Below, piece after piece: positions 8,097-15,972 of a DNA stretch of 64,000 bases (its first letter is position 1; every line of letters begins with the position of its first letter). Source of the DNA: an uncultured Lachnospiraceae bacterium (lineage in GTDB: Bacteria > Bacillota > Clostridia > Lachnospirales > Lachnospiraceae); contig CAJKQE010000002.1 of NCBI GenBank assembly GCA_905201915.1, forward strand, positions 43,101 to 107,100, in the 5' to 3' direction. The notes under the pieces were generated by a model. That model saw only the letters and a list, made by a program, of their open reading frames with translations, was not told the DNA's origin and made no database searches. The position numbers were made by a program, and so were the translations under genes.

Positions 8097-8287
8097 TCGC
8101 TTGTTTTCTCCACATAACAGTCAGGAGAATAGGGAAGTATTTCTTTGTAGGAGTCGATTTCTGAAATGGATTTTGGCATGGCGGGGATGAGCCCCGTAGC
8201 TTCTGTTGTGGCACAGCCGTCTAAATCGTTAATAGAAGTGGCCTCCACATTGAACTTGTCGGAATAGGAAATTTTCTTGTTATTCAT
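8081..8287 (-). CDS. 68-residue small protein with an ATGLIPAMP motif, unknown
   Basis: The start is the ATG complementary to 8285-8287. It is behind a near-perfect AGGAGGTATATC ribosome site, which argues strongly for translation; longer readings upstream lack such a site. The product is 68 residues with no signal peptide or membrane helix. It has Cys residues at 25 and 57 and a central segment CATTEATGLIPAMPKS followed by acidic and tyrosine-containing residues. Short Lachnospiraceae proteins with a (C)TGLIP-type core seem familiar to me, but I cannot name a characterised family. It is divergent from a MATE exporter gene 116 bases away. It could be a signalling or modified peptide precursor, but nothing here proves that. 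Confidence 0.7.
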   Translation of the reverse strand: MNNKKISYSDKFNVEATSINDLDGCATTEATGLIPAMPKSISEIDSYKEILPYSPDCYVEKTSEKREQ

Positions 8288-8345
8288 GATATACCTCCTG
8301 TTTTTTTTAGTATTTCCGAAAAGCAGTAAGGTATGTATGAAATGA

Positions 8346-8374
8346 TTGACAAAAAACATGGAAATCGTTATGCT
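8346..8374 (+). promoter_or_regulatory. Promoter of the MATE gene
   Basis: TTGACA at 8346-8351, a 17-base spacer and TATGCT at 8369-8374, 30 bases before the chosen start codon. Confidence 0.65.
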
Positions 8375-8403
8375 GTATGAGGGATAAAAGGAGGGAAAAT
8401 AAA

Positions 8404-9747
8404 ATGGATAAAAATACAAATGCAATGGGTACAAAAAAGATAATGCCACTTTTAATTTCCATGTCTGTGCCGCCTATGATTTCTATGTTGATACAGGCAT
8501 TGTATAATATTGTAGACAGCATGTATGTAGCCAGAGTAAGTGAAGATGCTCTAACGGCAGTTTCCCTGGCATATCCTTTGCAGAATATGATTTTGGCAGT
8601 ATCCTGTGGATTTGGTATTGGTTTAAGTGCATGTGCTTCCAGAGCATTGGGCGCAAAAGATGACAAAGAGGTTACGACAACGGCAAACCACGGATTGATA
8701 TTTTGTGCAGTGCACTGGTTGCTGTTTGTACTTGCTGGTATTTTCTTGACAAGACCTTTTCTCAGTGCGTTTACAGACAGTCCTGAGATTTTGGACATGA
8801 GCTGTCAATATACACAGATTGTTTTATTTTTCAGTATTGGAAGTATGTATCACTTATATTCTGAAAAATTATTTCAAGCAACGGGCAATATGATTATGCC
8901 TATGTTTTTTCAGGGAATAGGGGCTATTTTTAATATTATTCTGGATCCGGTGTTGATTTTCGGATGGTTTGGATTGCCGGCTATGGGAGTGCAGGGAGCA
9001 GCTATCGCAACAGTTGCCGCACAGATTTTAGCAGCGGCACTTTCTATGGGATTTTTCCTGAAAAAATGTCCTTCTATTAAAATTAATTTAAAAGATTTCC
9101 GGTTGGATGGGGCGATTTTGAAAAAAATTTATATGGTGGGAATTCCTTCTGCCATTATGATGGCGTTGCCGTCTATTTTAGTAGCAGCATTAAATTCTGT
9201 TTTGGCGTCTTTTTCTGCAACAGCTATTGCAGTATTTGGACTTTATATTAAAATCCAGTCTTTTGTATACATGCCGGCAAATGGTGTTGTACAGGGGATG
9301 CGTCCGATTATGGGTTATAATTATGGTGCCGGAAATAAAAAACGTATGAAGGAAACTTTAAAGGCAAGTATGGAGGCAACCGGTGTGATTATGCTGATAG
9401 GTATGCTGCTGTTCTTGCTGTTTCCGGGATTTATTATGAAACTGTTTGATGCAAATCAAGAGATGCTGAGAATTGGTGTGCCCATGCTTCGTATTATTGC
9501 TATAGGATTTTTAATTTCTACAGTAGGATGTGTACTTTCCGGTACATTTGAAGCATTGGGAAAAGGAATACAGTCACTGGTGATTTCTGTGTTGCGTCAG
9601 TTAGTAATTATTATTCCGTTAGCTGCATTATTATCCAAAAGTATGGGATTATTTGGCGTATGGATTACATTCCCAATCGCAGAGCTTTTGGCAGCTTTTG
9701 TAGGATGTGTACTTTACGGACAATTTATGAAGTATTTGAAATTATAG
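8404..9747 (+). CDS. MATE-family efflux transporter
   Basis: A 447-residue membrane protein with the two homologous six-helix halves of MATE exporters, which push drugs or metabolites out in exchange for sodium or protons. Typical segments include SVPPMISMLIQALYNIVDSM in the first helix region and QGMRPIMGYNYGAGN at the start of the second half. The ATG at 8404 is preferred over an upstream in-frame start at 8377, because AGGAGG at 8389-8394 lies nine bases before it. The ybaK-like gene follows after 10 bases, probably in the same transcript. Substrate unknown. Confidence 0.9.
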   Translation: MDKNTNAMGTKKIMPLLISMSVPPMISMLIQALYNIVDSMYVARVSEDALTAVSLAYPLQNMILAVSCGFGIGLSACASRALGAKDDKEVTTTANHGLIFCAVHWLLFVLAGIFLTRPFLSAFTDSPEILDMSCQYTQIVLFFSIGSMYHLYSEKLFQATGNMIMPMFFQGIGAIFNIILDPVLIFGWFGLPAMGVQGAAIATVAAQILAAALSMGFFLKKCPSIKINLKDFRLDGAILKKIYMVGIPSAIMMALPSILVAALNSVLASFSATAIAVFGLYIKIQSFVYMPANGVVQGMRPIMGYNYGAGNKKRMKETLKASMEATGVIMLIGMLLFLLFPGFIMKLFDANQEMLRIGVPMLRIIAIGFLISTVGCVLSGTFEALGKGIQSLVISVLRQLVIIIPLAALLSKSMGLFGVWITFPIAELLAAFVGCVLYGQFMKYLKL

Positions 9748-9757
9748 GAGTAAAGCA

Positions 9758-10258
9758 ATGGGAAAACAGAAGGAAAAAGAAATTAAGACAAATGCAATGA
9801 GAATTTTAGATAAAAATAAAATTTCTTATGAAGTTCTTCAATATGAGTGTGATGAATTTATTGATGGGCTTCATACGGCACAAAAAACAGGAGCTCCTGT
9901 GGAGCAGTCTTTTAAAACATTGATTGTGCAAGGGAAAAGTAAAGAATACTATGTGGTTGTTATTCCCATTGCTCTTGAAATTGATTTGAAAAAAGCGGCA
10001 AAGGCAGTGGGAGAGAAATCCGTAGAACTTATCCATGTAAAAGATATAACAAAAGTAAGCGGATATGTACGAGGAGGATGCAGTCCACTGGGAATGAAAA
10101 AACAGTACCCTACGATTATTCATGAAAGTGCGCTTGCGTATGAGGAAATATATGTAAGCGGAGGAAGAATTGGTACAACTTTGAAATTAAATCCAAAAGA
10201 ATTAGCTGAGATTGTATCGGGGAAATTTGTTGAAATAGCAGCGGGATATACACATTGA
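9758..10258 (+). CDS. ybaK: Cys-tRNA(Pro)/Cys-tRNA(Cys) deacylase, YbaK/EbsC family
   Basis: A 166-residue trans-editing enzyme that hydrolyses cysteine wrongly attached to tRNA-Pro. The YbaK fold is recognisable from SFKTLIV (residues about 48-54), the VVVIPIALEIDLKKAAKAVG strand-helix and the conserved GGCSPLGMKK loop. It sits 10 bases after the MATE gene and ends inside its terminator. Editing of Cys is the established role for the closest relatives; other amino acids are possible in the wider family. Confidence 0.9.
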   Translation: MGKQKEKEIKTNAMRILDKNKISYEVLQYECDEFIDGLHTAQKTGAPVEQSFKTLIVQGKSKEYYVVVIPIALEIDLKKAAKAVGEKSVELIHVKDITKVSGYVRGGCSPLGMKKQYPTIIHESALAYEEIYVSGGRIGTTLKLNPKELAEIVSGKFVEIAAGYTH

Positions 10259-10275
10259 GGTATATCCCGCCTTTT
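10241..10275 (+). terminator. Terminator after ybaK, overlapping its stop codon
   Basis: A perfect 11-base stem (GCGGGATATAC at 10241-10251 with GTATATCCCGC at 10260-10270) and five T. The ybaK stop codon sits in the loop. Confidence 0.85.
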
Positions 10276-10302
10276 TACATAGAAAATTAAATTTTGAAAA
10301 AA

Positions 10303-10917
10303 TTATAAACGGAAGGAGTCTTTCACAATATCTGCGAGAAGCTGCTGTCCCTGAATGGTAAGATGAATACCGTCTGTAGTGATGTTTTCATATCCCTGTT
10401 CCTGAATTTTTTTATTCAGAGGTGCTTGCAGAGGAATAAAGTAAGCACCATAGTTACGGGCAAGTTTTTGAATGTTTTTAGACATTTTTTTCTGCCATGG
10501 TATCCAGTCATCATATTCTTCATGTTGAGGCAGAATAAAAGGTTCTAAAATAATTACTTTTGCCTGCGTTTCTCTGGATAAATCAAAAAGCATCTCATGA
10601 TAGGCACGAATACTGTCTTCCAACATATAAAGTTTATCCTGTTCGGAAGCAGAGGAATTTGCAATCAGCCCGATATCATTAACTCCTACCAGAATGCTGA
10701 TATAATCAGGTTTTAAAGAAATACATTCACGATGGAGAGTTTCTGCAACATTTTGCACTACATAACCCTCTACACCACGATTAACAATGTTCCAATTCTG
10801 ATTTTGAGCTTTTAAACGTTCTGAAAATATATTTACATAACCAAATCCCAGCTCGTTAGGAGAAGTTTTCCTGCCGGCATCGGTAATACTGTCACCTAAA
10901 AATATAATAAGTCCCAT
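10303..10917 (-). CDS. SGNH/GDSL-family hydrolase
   Basis: A 204-residue esterase of the SGNH superfamily. Block I is GDSITDAG with the nucleophile Ser10, block III is GVND with Asn80, and block V is DGIHLT with Asp182 and His185, so all catalytic positions are present. There is no signal peptide, so it acts in the cytoplasm. Candidates are deacetylation of sugars or lysophospholipase-type activity, as for related short GDSL enzymes; the substrate is not readable. It is a single gene on the minus strand, between the ybaK terminator and the divergent Tad cluster. Confidence 0.88.
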   Translation of the reverse strand: MGLIIFLGDSITDAGRKTSPNELGFGYVNIFSERLKAQNQNWNIVNRGVEGYVVQNVAETLHRECISLKPDYISILVGVNDIGLIANSSASEQDKLYMLEDSIRAYHEMLFDLSRETQAKVIILEPFILPQHEEYDDWIPWQKKMSKNIQKLARNYGAYFIPLQAPLNKKIQEQGYENITTDGIHLTIQGQQLLADIVKDSFRL

Positions 10918-11030
10918 AGTCTATACTCCTTATTACTGTTTCTATTCAATATTTTAACTGAAAATTACAGAGATTGCAAATGATAATTTTGTGTAGTCTA
11001 TCCAAATCGAAAAATTGGTAATAATTTCTC

Positions 11031-11059
11031 TTTACAAATGTTTTTAGCAAGGCTATAAT
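11031..11059 (+). promoter_or_regulatory. Promoter of the Tad pilus cluster
   Basis: TTTACA at 11031-11036, a 17-base spacer and TATAAT at 11054-11059, about 80 bases before the first Tad start codon. The leader contains a small hairpin (CAGTCG at 11085-11090 with CGACTG at 11093-11098). Confidence 0.65.
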
Positions 11060-11138
11060 CAGATACAACTTCAAGATATTCTTACAGTCGTTCGACTGAT
11101 ATTTTCCAAAGTTTTAATTGAATAAAAGAGGTGATTTT

Positions 11139-11648
11139 TTGTCAGTACAATCATTGCTTGTGTTGTATTTTGCCGGTATTGCTATGTGCATGGATTTTTT
11201 AATAGAAAGGGTGGTGAACGGATTTATTATAGTGTTTTTTCTGACAGGAACTTTCTGGCAGATTGAAGAAAATGGGATATCAGGGGCTTTATCAGGTGGA
11301 TTGGGTTTCTTATTGCCTTGTATCTTGTTGTTTCCGTTGTTTTATTTTCAAATGCTGGGTGCGGGAGACATCAAATTACTTTCTGGTCTGGGAGTTTTTT
11401 TAGGTGTATCTGCTGTGTTTAAACTTATTCTTTGTTCTCTTTTTCTGGGAGGAATATTATCTTTTGCATTTCTGATTTCATGTGGGAATTTTAAAGAGAG
11501 ATTATCTTATTTTTTCAATTATGTTTATGAATATAGTCAAAGTAAGGTGCTGCGTAGTTACATAAAAAAAGGCAATCAGCCTGAAAACTTTCATTTTACA
11601 GTACCGATATTTTTAAGTGTTATGCTTTATGTAGGAGGAGTTTATTGA
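11139..11648 (+). CDS. tadV: Prepilin peptidase TadV-like (A24 family), first of two
   Basis: A 169-residue polytopic membrane aspartyl peptidase that trims the leader from Flp prepilins. Both catalytic aspartates are visible: Asp19 in the first helix region and Asp77 in GAGDIK. The TTG at 11139 is chosen because AGAGGTG at 11126-11132 precedes it at proper distance; an in-frame TTG at 11118 has no ribosome site. It is the first gene of the Tad cluster, and its stop overlaps the start of the next gene. Confidence 0.85.
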   Translation: MSVQSLLVLYFAGIAMCMDFLIERVVNGFIIVFFLTGTFWQIEENGISGALSGGLGFLLPCILLFPLFYFQMLGAGDIKLLSGLGVFLGVSAVFKLILCSLFLGGILSFAFLISCGNFKERLSYFFNYVYEYSQSKVLRSYIKKGNQPENFHFTVPIFLSVMLYVGGVY

Positions 11649-12655
11649 AGAAAAATATGATTGCAGTCTGTGATTCAGACACAGATTATGCCTGTAATTT
11701 TACAGAGTATTTGAACAACAAGAAAAAGCTTCCTTTTCGTGCAGAAGCTTTTACAGATGTAGAAAAATTTTATAATTCGGTGAGCAGTCAGTCACCGCCT
11801 ATGCTGTTGATTGCACAAAAAGATGTAGACGATAGAATACAGCAGATAGAACAAGAAAACATAGTGGTGCTTTCCGATGAAAAAGAGGAAAAAAGATTAC
11901 CATATAAGTGTATCTATAAGTATCAGTCAGCAGAAAGTGTAATTAAGGAAGTCATGGAATATTATACGGAGAAAACGCAAGTTTCTTTTTACTCTGATGT
12001 AGAACAGGGAATGAAAATTGTGGGAATTTATTCACCTTCCGATATATGTGTAAATTGTCTATTTGCTTTGACGGCGGCGCAGATTTTGGGAGAGGAAAAA
12101 AGAGTGCTGTATATCAGTATGGAGGATTTTGCGGGATTGGAGCAGTTATTTTTACAGGAATATGAGAAAAATCTTACTGATTTCTTTTATGCACTGCGCT
12201 GTGGAAAGGAAAATTTGTGGGAGGAACTAGAAGAAATGATACAGCAACAGGGTGATATGGAGTATTTGCCGCCGGTGGAGTCACCGGAAGATATTAAATC
12301 CATTCCTTTTGCTCATTGGGGCAGTCTTTTTGAAACAGTTAAAAAGAGTGGCAGATACCAGTTGCTGATACTGAATATCAACAGTGCGGTGGATGAGTTA
12401 TTTTCTGTGTTGAATTTATGCAGTGAGATTTATATGCCTGTAAAATCGGGATTTATAGCAGATTGTAAGCTTTCTCAGTTTCATACATTGATGAAAAATT
12501 GGGGTGTCATAGAAGAAGATAGAATAAAAGTAGTTTCTCTTTCAGGCAGCAGTCAGGCAGGTATAGAGGAAATACAAACTGTGCAGGAATTAAAAATAGG
12601 CCCTTGGGGAAGCTTTGTAAGAAAGGTGCTGAAAAGTCGTGAAGGAAGAAAATAA
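11645..12655 (+). CDS. TadZ/CpaE-like protein lacking a Walker A motif
   Basis: A 336-residue soluble protein at the place of tadZ/cpaE, just before tadA. Residues 1-100 resemble the receiver-like N-terminal domain of CpaE proteins. The remainder has the strand pattern of a ParA/MinD-type ATPase (KIVGIYSPSDICVNCLFALTAA, LLILNINSAVDELFSVLNLC). Where a P-loop (GGVGKT) is expected, the sequence is SPSDICVN, so ATP binding in the usual way is unlikely. In Tad systems this protein sets the pole or site of assembly. It starts with TTG behind AGGAGGA, overlapping the tadV stop. The call is by context plus fold pattern. Confidence 0.65.
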   Translation: MKKNMIAVCDSDTDYACNFTEYLNNKKKLPFRAEAFTDVEKFYNSVSSQSPPMLLIAQKDVDDRIQQIEQENIVVLSDEKEEKRLPYKCIYKYQSAESVIKEVMEYYTEKTQVSFYSDVEQGMKIVGIYSPSDICVNCLFALTAAQILGEEKRVLYISMEDFAGLEQLFLQEYEKNLTDFFYALRCGKENLWEELEEMIQQQGDMEYLPPVESPEDIKSIPFAHWGSLFETVKKSGRYQLLILNINSAVDELFSVLNLCSEIYMPVKSGFIADCKLSQFHTLMKNWGVIEEDRIKVVSLSGSSQAGIEEIQTVQELKIGPWGSFVRKVLKSREGRK

Positions 12656-13835
12656 TGATGAATTCCAAAGCTTGCGAAAAATATTAGTAGAAAGGTTGGA
12701 AAATACATGGAAAGACTTAGATGAAGATGTTTTAGAGATAATAGATGAAATTTTACATCATTATGGGAAACAGAAGTATATGCCGATTGCACAGAGGGAA
12801 AGGCTACGAAATGCACTTTTTTTATCTGTGCGGCGTATGGATGTGTTGGAGGAGCTATTGGAAGATGATGATGTTACAGAGATTATGATTAATGGCTGGA
12901 ATAAAATTTTTATAGAAAAAGGAGGGAAAATCGAGAATTTCGGAAAAAACTTTTCTTCTCCGGAAAAGCTGGATGATGTGATTCAACAAATGGCATCCAG
13001 ATGTAACCGTGTAATTAATACATTACAGCCTATTGTGGATGCACGGTTAGTAGGAGGAGAGCGAATAAATGCAGTGATTGCTCCGGTTGCACTGGATGGC
13101 CCGGTACTTACCATAAGGAAATTTCCGGAAAATCCTATTACCATGGATAAATTATTGGAGTTAGAGAGCATTACAGAAGAAGCAGCCTGTTTTTTGAAAA
13201 AGCTTATGGCAGCAGGATATACGATTTTAATAGGAGGTGGAACGGGATCAGGAAAAACCACATTTCTTAATGCATTATCAGAATATATTCCAAAAGATGA
13301 AAGAGTAATTACCATTGAAGATAATGCGGAATTGCAAATTCAGGGTATAGAAAATCTGGTTCGTTTGGAATGCAGACCGGCGAATATAGAGAAAACTCAG
13401 GAAATTACCATTGGAGATTTATTAAGAACCTGTCTTCGTATGAGACCAAGCAGAATTATTGTAGGGGAGGTGAGAGGAAAGGAGGCAGCAGAACTTTTGC
13501 AAGTTGTCAATATAGGGAATGACGGAAGTCTGAGTACAATTCATGCCAATAGTTGTAAAGATATGGTAAGCAGGCTGGAAACCATGGTACTTATGGGAAT
13601 TGATTTGCCTATACCTGTTATTCGCCGTCAGATTGTATCGGGTTTTGATATCTTTGTACACTTAGGAAGAATGTCAGATAAAAGCAGAAAAGTATTGGAA
13701 ATCTGTGAAATAAAAGAAATTTCAAAGGAAGGTGAGGTCATATTAAATCCATTATTTATCAGAAACACAAACTTAGAAAAAAAGGGACATCTTTATCACA
13801 CCGAAAAGCTTACAAAAGCAGGGATTGCCCTGTAA
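12639..13835 (+). CDS. tadA: Tad pilus assembly ATPase TadA/CpaF
   Basis: A 398-residue hexameric secretion ATPase that powers Flp pilus extension and retraction. Motifs: Walker A GGGTGSGKT (199-207), Walker B region SRIIVGEVRG (271-280) and the His-box STIHA (299-303), after a helical N-terminal domain with EIMINGWNKIFIEKGG. The GTG at 12639 overlaps the previous gene by 17 bases; its ribosome site is weak, as expected for coupled translation. The start of tadB appears to overlap or abut its end. Confidence 0.95.
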   Translation: MKEENNDEFQSLRKILVERLENTWKDLDEDVLEIIDEILHHYGKQKYMPIAQRERLRNALFLSVRRMDVLEELLEDDDVTEIMINGWNKIFIEKGGKIENFGKNFSSPEKLDDVIQQMASRCNRVINTLQPIVDARLVGGERINAVIAPVALDGPVLTIRKFPENPITMDKLLELESITEEAACFLKKLMAAGYTILIGGGTGSGKTTFLNALSEYIPKDERVITIEDNAELQIQGIENLVRLECRPANIEKTQEITIGDLLRTCLRMRPSRIIVGEVRGKEAAELLQVVNIGNDGSLSTIHANSCKDMVSRLETMVLMGIDLPIPVIRRQIVSGFDIFVHLGRMSDKSRKVLEICEIKEISKEGEVILNPLFIRNTNLEKKGHLYHTEKLTKAGIAL

Positions 13836-13900
13836 ACAAAATTGACTATGATGTTTATCATCTTTCTATACAACAGTGGGGGATTTATTTTATAGAGGCA

Positions 13901-14578
13901 GTGTGTGCCTGTATGGGAATAAATTATTTGTTTTATAAAAGTCCGATAGTCTTTTTCTTTATGTTTCCATTACCTTTTTGGTATATACATCAAAGGAAAA
14001 AACAGCAAATCCGCTTGAGGAAGAAACGATTAAATTATCAGTTTAAAGATGCTTTAAACGCCATGCAGGTAGGGATATCGGCAGGATATTCTTTAGATAA
14101 TACTATAAAAGAAGCAAGGAAAGATTTGGAAAAGATGTATGGAGCAAAAGCAGAAATGGCAAGAGAGTTTGCATACATAGAAAAACAACTGGGACACAGC
14201 ATATCCTTAGAGGAACTGCTATATGATTTGGGAATTCGAAGCAGAGTAGAAGATATCTTGAATTTTACAGACGTTTTGATACAGGCAAAGAAAATGGGAG
14301 GAAATATGCGGGGAATTTTAAATCGTTGTATTTCATCTATCGAGGAACGTATTCAGGTAAAAAAGGAAATAGATACCATTTTAGCATCAAGAAAAATGGA
14401 GCAGAAAATTATGAGTTTTATTCCTTTGGGAATTATTTTCTATATGCAGATTACTTCTCCGGAATTTTTAAGCGTATTATATGGAAATCCGGCGGGAGTT
14501 TGTGTTATGACAATTTGCCTTTTTTTGTATATTGCAGCGTTTCAATGGGGAGTGAGGCTGACGCAGATTGACATTTAA
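13901..14578 (+). CDS. tadB: Tad pilus inner-membrane protein TadB (start uncertain)
   Basis: A type II secretion F-domain protein, one of two platform proteins of the Tad machine. The conserved domain core is visible (LNYQFKDALNAMQVGISAGYS, FAYIEKQLGHSISLEELLYDLG, MGGNMRGIL), with membrane segments before and after it. The GTG at 13901 is the first standard start but has a poor ribosome site. The frame is open back to 13736 and reads NKIDYDVYHLSIQQWGIYFIEA just before it, which looks like the family's normal N-terminus. An ATT at 13841, six bases after the tadA stop codon (13833-13835), is a candidate non-canonical start. The real protein is probably about 245 residues. Confidence 0.85.
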   Translation: MCACMGINYLFYKSPIVFFFMFPLPFWYIHQRKKQQIRLRKKRLNYQFKDALNAMQVGISAGYSLDNTIKEARKDLEKMYGAKAEMAREFAYIEKQLGHSISLEELLYDLGIRSRVEDILNFTDVLIQAKKMGGNMRGILNRCISSIEERIQVKKEIDTILASRKMEQKIMSFIPLGIIFYMQITSPEFLSVLYGNPAGVCVMTICLFLYIAAFQWGVRLTQIDI

Positions 14579-15779
14579 AGAGTGGGGAAAGGACAAAAAG
14601 AACTTTTGTATGGCAGCGTTTATTATTTTGTTGGGAAATCTTTTGGGAATAGGAATTTTTATAAAAGAAGAAAAAGAAAGAAATATAAAGTATCTGGAAA
14701 GAAATTCTTATGGAGAAGGCGGATATGAGGAAACACTTTTTGCCGAAACACAAGGGAAGACACAGGAAATCACAGTCTATGTAGAGGAAGAAAGCTATAC
14801 AGAAAAAGAAATAGAACATTATATAAAAGAGGCAAAAAAAGAGTTGGATAAATGGCTGAAAAAGGTAAAGAAAGGAGGAAAAGATTTTCGTTTTCCACAA
14901 TCTTTGGAAGGAAATCCGGTAAAAATATCATGGAGCACAGGAAATCCAGAAATATTAAGCTGGGAAGGAATATTGGGAGAAGATATTCCTGAAAAAGGAG
15001 AAAATGTAGAAATCGTTGCGTTTCTTTCTCTTGGAGAAGGAACAGAAATATGGCAAAAGAAGGTTACTGTATATCCACCCTCATTAAGCGAGAAGAAAAA
15101 GTTGCAAAAAGAAATACAAAAAGAGGCAGAACTTTTAAGCGAAAATCCTTCAGAACCTTTGTATCTTCCTCAAACAGTACGGGGAGAGGAAATCCGTTAT
15201 AGGAAAACAGGGACAGAGACAGGGAGAATTATTTGCATAATGTCTTTGGTTTTAGGGCTGGGTGTTTATCCTTTGCAAAAGGAAAAGGAGAAAAAGAAGC
15301 AGGAACTTGTGAAAAAGGAGATGCAGCGAGACTATCCTGATATTATTCAAAAACTGGTATTGTTTTTACGTGCCGGATTTACCATACGAAAGGCAATGGA
15401 GAAAATTGCAGATGGATATTTGCGAAGTAAGGAAAAATATCATGCGAAGGAAAGAAGTGCTTATGAAGAAATTGTTCGTACTTGTAAAGAAATGCAAGGA
15501 GGAATATATGAAGCAGAAGCTTATGAACGTTTTGGGGTAAGGTGTGGACTTTCTCAATATAAAGTGTTGTCCGTTTTATTAGTGCAGAATTTGAAGAAAG
15601 GCAATCAGAACCTTTTGGAGCTTTTGGAGAGAGAGGAGGCAGTGGCGGAAGATGAACGAAAGCGCAGTGCCAAGGTAAGAGGGGAAGAAGCTTCCACAAA
15701 ACTTTTGCTTCCTATGGTACTGCAGTTAATTGTTGTGTTAATGATTTTAATGATACCCGCATTTTTTAGTTTTTTATAA
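14568..15779 (+). CDS. tadC: TadC-like platform protein with an extracytoplasmic Ig-like domain
   Basis: A 403-residue second F-domain platform protein. Order: membrane helix (about 13-32); a long extracytoplasmic part (33-218) with an atrophied bacterial Ig-like domain at about 112-169 (FPQSLEGNPVKISWSTGNPE, then a beta pattern ending VTVYP); a second helix (about 219-237); the F domain with DYPDIIQKLVLFLRAGFTIRKAM (255-277); and a C-terminal helix. A standard TadC has no such outer domain. The TTG at 14568 overlaps tadB by 11 bases. The outer domain may touch the pilus base or the peptidoglycan, which is inference. Confidence 0.82.
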   Translation: MTFKEWGKDKKNFCMAAFIILLGNLLGIGIFIKEEKERNIKYLERNSYGEGGYEETLFAETQGKTQEITVYVEEESYTEKEIEHYIKEAKKELDKWLKKVKKGGKDFRFPQSLEGNPVKISWSTGNPEILSWEGILGEDIPEKGENVEIVAFLSLGEGTEIWQKKVTVYPPSLSEKKKLQKEIQKEAELLSENPSEPLYLPQTVRGEEIRYRKTGTETGRIICIMSLVLGLGVYPLQKEKEKKKQELVKKEMQRDYPDIIQKLVLFLRAGFTIRKAMEKIADGYLRSKEKYHAKERSAYEEIVRTCKEMQGGIYEAEAYERFGVRCGLSQYKVLSVLLVQNLKKGNQNLLELLEREEAVAEDERKRSAKVRGEEASTKLLLPMVLQLIVVLMILMIPAFFSFL

Positions 15780-15794
15780 CAGGAGGTAGGAATT

Positions 15795-15962
15795 ATGAGA
15801 GGATTAAAGGAGTTTTGGCAGGAAGAAGACGCTGTCGGTGTGGTGGAAATTATACTTATACTGGTTGTGCTTATTGGGTTGGTTTTAATTTTTAAGGAAC
15901 AACTTACCAGTTTGGTAAAAAGTATTTTATCTAAAATTACGAAGCAGAGTAACAGCATATAG
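15795..15962 (+). CDS. flp: Flp-type class IVb pilin, 55 residues
   Basis: A short protein with AGGAGG eight bases before its ATG. The N-terminus MRGLKEFWQEEDAVGVVEI is followed by a hydrophobic stretch (IILILVVLIGLVLIF) and a polar tail. This is the Flp pilin layout: short basic leader, the cleavage region before the helix, a Glu near the helix start (Glu18), and one hydrophobic helix. It lies between tadC and the pseudopilin genes, where the major pilin is expected. Cleavage by one of the two A24 peptidases is probable; the exact cut site is not certain because the canonical Gly-X-Glu order is altered. Confidence 0.85.
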   Translation: MRGLKEFWQEEDAVGVVEIILILVVLIGLVLIFKEQLTSLVKSILSKITKQSNSI

Positions 15963-15972
15963 AGGTGAAAGA

